From contig VWPU01014915.1 in assembly GCA_013398955.1 (NCBI GenBank), forward strand, positions 62,001 to 126,000: a stretch of 64,000 bases of DNA, in the 5' to 3' direction. This DNA is from Callaeas wilsoni (Eukaryota; Chordata; Aves; Passeriformes; Callaeidae). Position 1 is the first letter of the stretch; each line of letters starts with the position of its first letter. Of the stretch, positions 39,539-49,700 are shown one piece after another. The position numbers were made by a program, and so were the translations under genes. A model generated the notes under the pieces. That model searched no databases. It was not told the DNA's origin and saw nothing but the letters and a program-made list of their open reading frames with translations.

Positions 39539-41136
39539 ATTTTATTCTATGAATGGTGTCTTATTGAAGGCCAGATTGCAAATTTCTCTCATGAAAGGAT
39601 CATGTTAAATTCCAGTCAGTGAAACTGTATGCTCATCCATGAAAGAGCTCAGTATTGAATGTCCATGAACATCCACTTTCTGCATCTGTTTACCAGTGAT
39701 GACTTATTGGATGTCAGTGGAGAAAAAGTTAATGGCAAACAAATGTGAAAATCACACAAATTAATATTCACGTAAGTGTTATTTTATATTTATTTATGTG
39801 AATCTTCATTCTGTAAACATTTTGTCTTAGTTTCTCCCCTCAAAATAAGATGAACTGATATATAAGAATGGGATAGGAGCTAAATTATTAAAATATTCTA
39901 CTATATACTTCATTCTAGCTCTTTTGTCAGAAACTCTTAAATATGCTAAAGGATTAAACAGGTTCAAATGGAAGCAGTAAAAGGAGGTTACTAATTATGT
40001 GGGAAAAAAATTCTAGCTCAAGAACAGCAAAGGACTGAAGACTAGAAGAACAACTGAAAATGAGTATAATTTTCACATATGCCTGCTCTGTTCCCTTCTC
40101 CCAAGGATCTCCTGCTGCTTACAGTTAAAAGCTGGGTACTACTGGCCCAAGTTCATCTTCGGACTAAAAGAGTTTACAAATGGTAATATTCTTATGGTTT
40201 AGAGAGCATTCTTCCCTCAATACAAGCTTATTTCTGCCATTGTTCAAACAGTCTTTGAAATTCACATATAGGATGGTGTCTAGAGAAAGGATGTTCAGCC
40301 AGATAAACTTTCAAGTGGTTGGATATATTTCCAATATTTTTATTTATCAGCGTAACTTCTCTTTCACAGGTTTCTAGTAATTTATACTCATACTGTAGTT
40401 GAAACACAAAAGCAACTGCAAGTTATCTTATTTCTGATCAAGAGTACAACTTACATCACAATTCAATTCTACTACATTCCCATTTCCTTTTGAAATAATG
40501 TCATTAATATTCTCAATATGCTTTTCCTCACAGTATAAACTCTTACTTTGTCCAGGCCTTCTGCCAATGCAATTCAGTGGGTCAACTTCAGAAGAACATT
40601 GGCATCAAAATAAGCACGCTGAGATCTGTCCATGTTAGTATCTCTGCAGATGGCATCTGCATGATAAGGATTTTTTTGTGAGCAAATGGATAGTTAGCCC
40701 TATTTAAACCTTGCTCTCATGGCAGTGTTTCAAGATTAACTTTGTAATGTTTAGCTATGTCCTCAGAGAATAATCTACCAAGTGAGAGCTGAATTCCATG
40801 TAGAAAATCTGCTGAATTAGCTTGTCATTTTTTCAAGAAGCATCCAGTTCTTGAAAACTTTTGTCTGTACTGGATGTTTTTAGATGTTCTATATTAATTA
40901 AGTTGTGGGGTAAACACTGTGTATGTAGATCTGTCTGCTGTTTGGCAATAGTTCCGGTTATACGCTTTCGATGCTCTCTGAATGTCTTAAAACCTAGTAC
41001 GGATCTTCCATCCCTGTTAACATTTCACGTCCTCTACGGTACATACAGCAGACCAAGACAGAGTAATTTAGACTTCCAGTAAATAACTATTTCTAGTCTC
41101 ATCAGTCAAAATTAATGTCTAGAAAGACATAGATCT

Positions 41137-41595
41137 GATAGAGCAGGTCCAGAGGAGGGCCAAAAAAATGATCAGAGGGATGGAATGTATGCCCTATGAG
41201 GACAGGCTTTGAGAGATGTGACTGTTCTGCCTGCAGAGGAGAAGGCCTCAGGAAAATCTTATTGCGACAATTCAGTACTTACGGGAGGCTTATAAGAAAG
41301 ATGGGGACAAACTGTTTAGCAGGGCCTGCTTTCATTAGCACACGGGACAATGATTTCAAACTATATATATATTTATGGAAGAAATATACAAAAGAAGGTT
41401 TTTTTTATAATGAGAGTGTTAATACACTCAGACAGGTTGCCCGGAATGAGATATGTGCACCACCTCTGAAAATATTGAAGGCCAAGGTGCACAGGGCACT
41501 GATTTAGTTGAAAATGGCTCTGCTTACTGCAGAGTGGTTGGACTAGAAGATCTTTAAAGGTCCCTTGCAACTCAAACCATTTTATGATTCTATGA
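41137..41595 (+). mobile_element. CR1 LINE 3' end
   Basis: A plus-strand, 5'-truncated CR1. It reads GAGCAGGTCCAGAGGAGGGC, ATGATCAGAGGgaTGGA, CCTATGAGGACAGGCT, GAGAAGGCctCaGGaaAaTCTTATTG, GGCTTATAAGAAAGATGGGGACA, CAGGTTGCCCgGAatG and TGGTTGGACTAGAagATCTTTAAAGGTCCCTTGCAACTCAAACC, ending in ATTTTATGATTCTATGA. A 30-40 base AT-rich segment (TATATATATTTATGG, near 41361-41380) replaces part of the normal AGATTTAGATTAGATATTAGG region, probably decay or microsatellite growth. It is the same subfamily style as the 57.8 kb copy. Confidence 0.88.
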
Positions 41596-41807
41596 CTATA
41601 GGACCATAAATATTTATGAATATTTTCTTAAGCGTAAATTTTTGTGATTCAAAGTTACACATATTGAAGATAAGATCTTTGGGTCTAATAATCATGAATT
41701 ATCGTTCTTCTAAAAATGTATCTAAAAATGTTTCCAAAGCCATGTGATCTTTCGGTAATCAAGCATCATGTGGAAAACAATTCCATTATTTAATCATCAT
41801 CATAATG

Positions 41808-42005
41808 TGAAGAAGTGACTCCTCTTGCCTATTTTGAAACTACCACTTAGTTTAATTTGTTTGCTTTTTCAAGTAGGAACTTTGTACTCTATTCACCTAT
41901 TGAGTGCTGCTGTTCATGATTGTGTATACTTCTATCACACCTGTTTTTCATGCTAAGGAGTTAACTAGCTTTATCCCAGTTTATCTGGCTTTTCCTTCAG
42001 TGAAG
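41808..42005 (-). mobile_element. Ancient amniote-type CR1 3'-UTR relic
   Basis: The plus strand shows the antisense wording of a CR1 3' UTR known from turtles and crocodilians rather than young bird CR1: GTGAAGAAGTGACTCCTCTTG (from GTAAAGAAATACTTCCTTTTG), AGTTTAATTTG, TCATGATTGTGTATACTTCTATCAC, then a decayed TTAGC...CTTTTCCAAGCTG-like stretch. Many substitutions and small indels show that it is far older than the neighbouring 41.1 kb copy, which points the opposite way. Boundaries are approximate. Confidence 0.65.
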
Positions 42006-45000
42006 GCTATGTCTGGACTTATTTGCACCAGGTCAGTGAAATGCTAATTCCCAGATGGTAACTTCTGGAAGAGACATTTTCAGGTAGTTCTACTCCTCCT
42101 TGTGAATCATGTCTTCTCTTGCCTCTCCCTACACAATGACATTTTTATGTACTTGTCCTGGCCTACTGCTTCTGCCCTGTATGCACACTCAAATTCTAAG
42201 CTTTGACGACCATGTAGATTGATTTTTTTCCTGGCTAACTGTTTACAGTCAACAGATTATGACTCCCACTGGCAGTCTCAGAACTAATAAATGTCTTCGA
42301 TTTCTGTATCAAACAGCTGTTTTAAGGAACCTTAAACAGTTTCAACCTCTGTTTCTATTTAAAGAAAGCAGTCATTGGAAGGAGCAAGTCCAAAGGAAGA
42401 ATGTGATGATACTTGGAGTACACAATTCTTAATCCTTTCAGACATAGTTTCAATGTGAAGAACAAAAAACCATCTCTTCCTCTATTTTTTAGCACAAATC
42501 ACTGAAAAAAACCCCACTGATTATTCTGTCATGGCTTGACTTACAAAGTTGCCTCTATACTAGATTGCCTGGAAACTGGCCTTCTGCTTCATCCAGGAAG
42601 GCTTACCTCTCACTGTCTCAGACTTCTTTTAAAACTGTGTGGGTCTGTGAAACAGGAGGGAAAAAAGAAGACTACGTACCTGCTGGGGAGTCCATCTGTC
42701 AGGTGATGATGCTAAATTAACTTTCTGTGTAAAAGTACAGCTCATCTTCACTGGTGAATAGTAGTTCTTCTGGATTTTCAGATAAAATATCAAATTTATT
42801 TTCCTTATTGCGTAATGTTGGGACTGTTTTCTTTTACATTGTTACCTTTTGTTTAGTTTAGATTTATTCATGTTGTTATACTATTTTCAAGGTGCCCCTG
42901 TGGTTTCCAAAACCTGTGGGAAGACAGATGATGCTTCCTAAGTCAGGCACCCACTTCTGGGAGAGCAATTCATAGCATGCTAAACTAGGCATAGGTGCTC
43001 TAGATACATCGTATGCAGGACAGGAAAGCTCTGACATTCAGCTTGTGCGAGTTGGCAAAGAGCAGCTGAGACTCTCTTCCAGCAGTGCCTAGATAGCATC
43101 CTAGAACAGAGGATTTTGGATCCTCTGTTGCTTTAGGATCTTGCTCTAGGATCAAGTCCAGCCCAGCTGACACCTGGCCTCACTTTCTGCCCTGACGTAC
43201 CCAGCATCTCCCTGGAAATGGGTTTCTGGCAATTCTTGCTCTTGCTCTCATTGTTATTTGCTCTTTAAATCCAATTTAAAATTGACAAAAGGTCGTGAGA
43301 GTTTATATTGACAAATAACTTCCTCAGATATTGACTGTTTCAAATCTTAAGGATGTAAACCTTATTTTCTTGAACTTGTTTCCTAAACCTAGATTTCTGA
43401 GATTCATTTGCATACCACTGGTTGTTCAAAGGTTTTGCTGCATGCCTGCCCAGCTATTCTGATATTCATCTGAAACATGAACAGTAGGCAATCTTTATCT
43501 ATACTTTAGGTATTCATATAAGTAAAAAATTACTTTCAATTTCTCACTGGTGCATAATAGTACATCTATTTCAAAGTATTTCCTCTCCTCACCTTTATAG
43601 TAGTTGGTCTTTTTTTTTACCTGAATTGTTATGCTATAGAGGTATTAAAGTTTTTGCTACATCTGAAGAAAAACAGAAAAAAAATACATCTGAGTTGTAT
43701 TTTTTTTCCATTGATATAGCTGCTTTCTTTTTCTAGAGGGAAAAATTGAACTTCCAGAGATCTTGCTAGTCATAAAACTGCTGATGCAAGGTCAGGCATT
43801 TCAATGTGGATATAAAATGTTAATAAATGGGGGCCATTGTCCCACACTCAAAAATTTATGCACTACATCAATATGGGATCATTCTTTTCTTGGTTAAATT
43901 CACCTAGTAATTTCTGACTGTATTCATTGCCCAAGGATATATTTCTTTACAGTTAAATATCACTACCTTAGTATTTTGATAGAAGAAATGCAGAATACCA
44001 TTTATAACCTACACAATAATAAGTGAATAGAAAGTTGCCCCTTGGAAGAAATGGTACAGAGTATATAAAAATACAATATTCGGTTTCAATTACTTATGCT
44101 GAACAGAATTGGAGGAAATCCCAGCTGGAATTCTAATGCCATTTCAGAGCATCTGCATTCTTGCTTCTCTAAGAATGTAAAAGCAATGATGTAATGACAG
44201 TCTAAGGCAATGCAAGATAAATACAGTGTTAGAAAAACCTTGAGATGATCAAAATAAATTTTGAGAGCACACACTTCTCTATATTTTGTACAGTTACAGA
44301 CATACTGTTATAATAAATATCTTTCCCATGGCATCAGTAATTACAGGAGCATGTAAGTAAAATGATCATTGCCCCCTCCCCCCCAGTTTTACTCTTTAAA
44401 TAGAAATTTCTCTAAGGCCATTGTAAACTTTGGATCAGCAACAACACTCTCTTCAAGAACTCTAGGTTGTAAAAGAATGAAAGACAGAAAAAAATTATTT
44501 TTCTGAAAATATTTGTGTACAAATTGTATTTCTAGAAAATAAAGTTTCATTAAAAATAGAATTAAAATATTTTTGATAGGTGTTGTGATTCATACAAGTG
44601 AAATTATTTTGGAATATTTAGGGGAAAAAAGTCATACTGCAATATTTGATTTAGAGAGACTGTAGTGACAAAGAGTTTGGCAAGACTGCCCAAAGACATG
44701 CTTGGAAAGAACTAAAAATTGCAGAAGCGGACTGTAATGGTCATTGACTGCATTTAGAGGAAGTAGCAAGTAGGAAGATGTTTTCCCCTCTCCCTACAGG
44801 TAAAAGAGCAGACCTATAGGAGAATACTATATGAACACTAGAGTATTACAGTTCTAATACTGTATTTTTCAATGGAAGGAAAGATTGGAAAATTGTTGTC
44901 CAAGTGAAAAGTGTCCTTTTCACTCTAATTTGCTGTTCTGCCTTGCCTGGTATAATGCTGACAATTTTCATTAATTTTTTGAAATACTTATTTGATTCAA

Positions 45001-45666
45001 AGCAATGTATTGACAGTGATAAATGCACAAAAAAACTGGGAAATATTTTCATATGTATCCCCTAATTTGGATAAGTAGACACATGGATAAAAGCTGAGAT
45101 AGGCCAAATAAATTTAGAAGAAACATGTGAGGACATAATCAGCAAAGTCTGCTGATTATGTAGAATTGTAGAGGTTAACACTAAAAAAAAAAAAGAAAAT
45201 AAGAAGAAAAGTCCATCTGATCATTTGCTTTTCTGTAGACAACACTCAATTGCAGGGGACATTTTTTGTTAGGTCAAGGCACATATGTAGGCTTATGTCT
45301 TTGCATAAAGGGACAGATGTTTCATGCCCCAGTCTCACTACACTCCAAAAACATAAAGTTGAATGCAAAGTCAAGACAAAGTCATTCCTCACAAAAAGTA
45401 CACCATCATCTTTTCCTTTCTTGGGAAGGGATCAGAGTTTCATAGGCAAGCAGTATTTGTAGAACTTTCCAGCTGATTTTCCTGACATCTAATGATCAAA
45501 CCAGAAATATGTGGTGTATTACAATGGGTGTGTACCTGTGCATGGAGAAAGAGCCATTATTGGTCCTTTTTTGTACTATATTTAAGTCATGGATGAGGAT
45601 AATTTGTATTAAAACATTTTGGTTGGGGACTATTGTCTCTGGAGATAGAGATGGAATTGCCAGCTG
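42006..45666. other. Gene-free AT-rich interval
   Basis: No gene recognised. A somewhat GC-richer patch at about 42890-43240 contains a perfect 10-bp inverted repeat (43105-43129) but no recognisable repeat family or coding sequence. ORFs are under 75 codons. Confidence 0.55.
43105..43129. repeat. Perfect 10-bp inverted repeat, 5-base loop
   Basis: AACAGAGGAT is followed by TTTGG and then ATCCTCTGTT, its exact reverse complement. As RNA this would make a short stable hairpin; as DNA a small cruciform. There is no T run after it and no gene beside it, so no terminator or regulatory role is supported. Confidence 0.75.
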
Positions 45667-45745
45667 GGTAGTGTGGCAGAGTGGTCTAAGGTGCTGGATT
45701 CAAGGCTCCATCTTTGGGACATGGGTTTGAATCTGACTGCTGCCA
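45667..45745 (+). pseudogene. tRNA-Leu-like pseudogene
   Basis: The 79-base sequence follows vertebrate tRNA-Leu(AAG) closely. It starts GGTAGTGTGGC, has an A box TGGCAGAGTGG with GTCTAAGGTGCTGGATT, a B box GGTTTGAATCT, and ends GCTGCCA. Against the gene consensus it shows CpG-decay changes (GCG to GTG in the acceptor arm, TTCGAATCC to TTTGAATCT in the B box). The anticodon loop is 8 bases (TTCAAGGC) instead of 7, because of one extra base, and the anticodon and T stems are mispaired. These features make it non-functional. No encoded CCA follows. It lies about 30 bases upstream of a CR1 copy on the same strand, which raises a retrotransposed or chimeric origin rather than a decayed gene. Confidence 0.75.
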
Positions 45746-45774
45746 GGAATATTTTCTAGGATGGGGTAGGACTG

Positions 45775-46283
45775 AGTAAAGCTGGACACAAATATAGGTT
45801 TGGACAGAAGTGGTGGGAGAGCAGCCCTACAGAAAGGGATCTGGGGGTGCTGGCTGACCCCAGGTTCAATAGGAGTCAGCAGTGTGCCCCTGGCAAACCC
45901 CATGCTGAGGTGCATGAAACACAGCAAAATTAACTGGTCAAAAGGGGTGATTACCCAGAAGTGCTGGCAGCTGGAGGAAACGAGGCTGAGCAGACAGCCC
46001 CAGTGTCTGGAGACACCTGAGGAAGACAAGTGGGTAGCAAGGTGCTGATCTCTTCTCCCTGGTATCCAGTGATAGGACATGCGGGAATGGTTCAAAACTG
46101 AGCCAAGTGAGGTTTAGGAAGCATTTTTTTTCAAGAGAGAGTGGTCTAACACTGGAACATGCTTCCTAGAGAGGTGATTGCTGGTCCCAAGCCTGCGGTG
46201 TTTGAGAGGTAATTGGACAATGAGCTTAATAACACTCTTTACATTTTTGTCAGCCCTGAATGGATTCAAGCAGTTGAACTAGT
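45775..46283 (+). mobile_element. CR1 LINE copy A, 5' part (split by copy B)
   Basis: A plus-strand CR1. Positions 45822-45870 translate as SPTERDLGVLAD, the ORF2 C-terminal block (usually ERDLGVLVD), followed by SQQCA. After a scrambled or deleted stretch (about 45950-46038) the 3' UTR resumes with GGTGCTGATCTCTTCTCCCTGGTATCC, ACACTGGAACATGCTTCC and TTTGTCAGCCCTGAATGG, and stops at CAGTTGAACTAG. The expected continuation (…GTTGTAGGTCCCTTCCAACTGAA… with an ATTCTATTC tail) is found after copy B, at about 46709-46758. The 131-codon minus-strand ORF over this region is an antisense shadow. Confidence 0.85.
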
Positions 46284-46708
46284 TAAGGAGGACATGGAAC
46301 TGCTGGAGTGAGTCCAGAGGAGACCATAGATATGATCAGAGGGCTGGAACACCTCTCCTATGATGATAGGCTGAGAGATTACTGAAAAGGAGGCAGCAAG
46401 AAAGCTGGAGAGACTTTTTGAAAGGACATGCAGTGATAGGGCAAGGGGAAATGGCTTTAAACTGAAAGAGAGTACATTTAGATAAAATGTTAGAAATTCT
46501 TTAGTGTGAGGCTGGTGAGGCACTGAAACAGGTTGTCCAGAGAAGTCATGGATGCCCCATGCTTGGCAGTGCTCAGGACCAGGCTGGACAAGGCTTTGAG
46601 TAACCTGGTCTAGTGGAAGGTGTCCCTGCCCATGACATGGTGATTTGAACCAGATGATTTTTAAAGTCCCTTCCAACCCAAACCATTCTGTGATTTTGTG
46701 ATTCTATG
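46284..46708 (+). mobile_element. CR1 LINE copy B, inserted into copy A
   Basis: It begins with AAGGAGGACATGGAACTGCTGGAG and proceeds through the CR1 3' UTR: GTCCAGAGGAGACC, GATCAGAGGGCTGGA, CACCTCTCCTATGA, GGCTTTAAACTGAAAGAGAG, CAGGTTGTCCAGAGAAG, TGGATGCCCCATGC and GGTCTAGTGGAAGGTGTCC. It ends TCCCTTCCAACCCAAACC plus ATTCTGTGATTTTGTGATTC octamers. A block after GGCTGAGAGAT is deleted. Its flanks are two parts of another CR1 that join logically, so B landed in A and is younger. It is the same orientation as A. Confidence 0.88.
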
Positions 46709-46758
46709 ACTGTTGTAGGACTCTTCCAAGTGAAATAATTTGTTCTATTCTATTTTGT
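46709..46758 (+). mobile_element. CR1 LINE copy A, 3' terminus
   Basis: TGTTGTAGGACTCTTCCAAGTGAAATAATT followed by TTCTATTCTATTTTG corresponds to the end of the CR1 type to which copy A belongs (GTTGTAGGTCCCTTCCAACTGAA with an ATTCTATTC tail). It differs from the ATTCTATGATT tail of copy B. It is separated from the rest of A by the insertion of B. Confidence 0.72.
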
Positions 46759-49700
46759 TGTGTGACCTTCATGACTCAATGCTCAGCTCACTGAGGCAAT
46801 CTGCCTTCCCAACAGGAACAGACATGGAGAAAGCCCCATGAAACTATCATCCAAGATGATTTCCCACAGCTCAGTCTCCTAGGAAAATATGAGTAAGCAG
46901 CTTCTCCAGTCCATGCACTAGTGCTTCATTGACAACACGCACAAATTTTGAAGCAGGGCCATCACTTCAGGGTTACTGTAAACTTCCTGATATAGATGTC
47001 ACAAGAAACTTCATACTCATATTTGTATTCCAAGTCCATCAGTCTAGGAAAATAGATCTTCTTGCAGAACCACTCTATAACTCAAATATTGAGCTGCCTG
47101 TCCTTGCAGGAATAGCTTGAATTCTTGCTGTGTGAAATAATGCCCTCATACAGGCTTAAATACCTACTTTTACAGGAACTCAATCTCAAGGTATGGCTGA
47201 GTGGAGAACTTGGTGCTTAAAATGGCAGCAAATTTGTGTTCCTGAAACTCACAGATAGATCCATCCTTTTAACCTTAACTCTTTCACACTCCCTTCCTTG
47301 GCGTCTCCTTACCTAACTGCCTACAGACACGCTATCTTAAAATTCAAATGACCATGTTGCTGGAGACACCTTTAATTCTCTGACACCTCTACTTCTCTGA
47401 CACCTATAAATATTTTTCTTTACTGTTTGCCACAGAACCTGGAGCACCGTCCCATTCCTGCCCTCCCTCCTCTCCTCTCCCCCATCCCAGACGGTATCTA
47501 TTTTTTCTTATCTTCTATCCTCTTGTCTTTTTTCACCTCCACATATGCATCTAGAGACATATTACTATTTTTGTTTGGCTGTGGAAAGTTTGTATTTTCA
47601 GTTCCTTACAAAGTATTTGAAAATACAGTATTTTTTTGGATTAATTAAAGGCCATAAAATATCCCAGATTATGCCTTAGAGAAAAAGGCAGCAAAAACTC
47701 TTGAAAGTACGGGCTTGTGGTCACTGATGGAAACCCATCTCCTTAGCCCAAATGAAAGGAGCATAGACCATGTGTCTGGAATCACAGTTCTGTGTTCTGT
47801 TAGTTAGATTGTGCTACTGTTATTAAATAAACTAATAAAGTTCTTTAGGAAGGATGAAGCTGTGGTTGTTTGTTTGGGATTTTTCAATTATGATATTTGC
47901 ACATTGTGGCATCTCCCTATGGCCCTAGACTTGCCAGCAGTTACACAGAAAAGAGACACTGTCTGCTTTTAAATGTCATACCTTCACTGTGTGAAGAACT
48001 CATGGTGACTTAGAGGCTATTTAAGTTTGGACCATAGAGTTCTCTTATATGGCAGAGAGTAATAACTTTTAATAGTACCACAGTGCAGAAGACTCAGCAC
48101 CTAAATAATGTAAGACTTTCTCCTAAAAGTAGTATTCTGGTGATTTCGGCTAGCTATTTTTAAAGAAAATACAGGACAATGTACTGGATTTCATTTCTAT
48201 GTTCCTAGAAAACCTTCTCTTAAGCAGCTTGCCAGTGTCTTCACTATCTAGCCTGAGATATGAGTGGCTTATCATATTCATTAAGGCAGCCTTATGATTA
48301 ATAGCTCTTAGTGTCAGTCAAAGGTAGATGACACAGCCAAGCAGCTCAAGATGTCCAGCAACTCTACACACTAGCCTGGTGAGCGCATCTAACTCTTGAT
48401 TTTTCTCAGATGCTTCTAGTGTTCCTTCACAAGTCTCACCTAATCATCTCATTTCTCAGAAACAAGCACTTCTGGTCTACTTCTTATTCTTCTAATTTGT
48501 CCCTGTCTCAGCAGCCAGTTTGCAGATATGTACCTTTCACCTTCCAGTTGTAGCCTTCAATTGTTTATGTAGTTTCCACGTGTTTAATCTTCAGGAACAA
48601 AGAGACTTTTGCTGTGCTGTCTAGCCATATTATCATTTCAGTATTTATTATAAGTGCATTAACCAATCATAAGCCCTTTGGAGTCTGTGGGTCACAGGAA
48701 TAACAGGACAAAAGCCATCTCCTATCACCCAGTGACCATGCAGGACAGTGTTTCCTACTCGTCTTTTTTTAATTTCTCAAGTTTAAACGAGTCAGAATAT
48801 TTCTACTCTCTGATGCAGCTATATTGCAAATCATAGGTTGTACCATCCAAACAGTCTTTCAGTCATTTCCTTAGGCTGGATGTTCTTCTTCTAAAATAAT
48901 ACGGCAAGCATTTCTCTGCTTGCACAAGCAGATCACCCAATACCTGTTTTGGGATGCCATGTGTTGAAGACAGAACACTGTTTAGCAGTGGCAGAATGGA
49001 CTGACATGTCAGGAGGAGACTAAAATTTTGGAAAGTGGAAGAAAAACCCTTAAATGGATATTATATGTCAAAGCAAAACCAAAACCAAACAAACACCAAC
49101 CAACTGGACAAAAAAGAAGAAACCTACAGCTATTTTGTGCAATTGCACAAAAGAAACCATGAAGATTTTATGCAGAAATTGTTCTGTATGCTGAGTCACA
49201 CTAGACCAGCATATCTAGTCATCTCAAGATTTGTTTTTCTGGTGATTTCCATAAGAAGTATTTATTATTGGGAATAAATTATCAGATTTTATCAGGGACA
49301 TGGCAGAGTGTTGTCCTTATTTTCTGCAAACTTTGTTTCTTTCATGACTGTTGCAAAGCTGTGGTATCACAAACCAATTATTTTAGATGAGCAGTTAAAC
49401 TTGTTTTTCTTGCATTGTACTGTACAACAAATTCTCAAGGATCTACACACTTCTGTGTGGACTTTCATGTCAGCTACAGCTTTAATATGTTCGGTAAAAG
49501 GCTTGATTAATATATGTGTTCCATGTGTTTGAACGTTTTTGTTATGGGTGGCATCTTTTCAGAATGAATTGAGTATATCATCCTTGTGTCCTTCTCATCG
49601 TTTTCCTCTGTGCCTCTGTTCGTCTGGGGCTGGTATAGCCATCATCACCTCATTATGTTGTTGTTCAAAATATCTGCAAGTGTTTCTCTGCTCTTTTATT

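Noticed and set aside
43105..43129. Transcription terminator or pre-miRNA
   Set aside because: The stem is only 10 bp, there is no T run, and no gene adjoins. Rho-independent terminators do not apply in a vertebrate genome.
45667..45745. Functional tRNA-Leu gene
   Set aside because: The anticodon loop is 8 bases, the T stem is mispaired and the B box has lost its CpG, so it is annotated as a pseudogene.
45700..46095. 131-codon minus-strand ORF
   Set aside because: It is the antisense of CR1 copy A; the sense strand carries the recognisable ERDLGVLAD-like block.
46266..46676. 136-codon minus-strand ORF
   Set aside because: It is the antisense of the CR1 copy B 3' UTR and is explained by the repeat.
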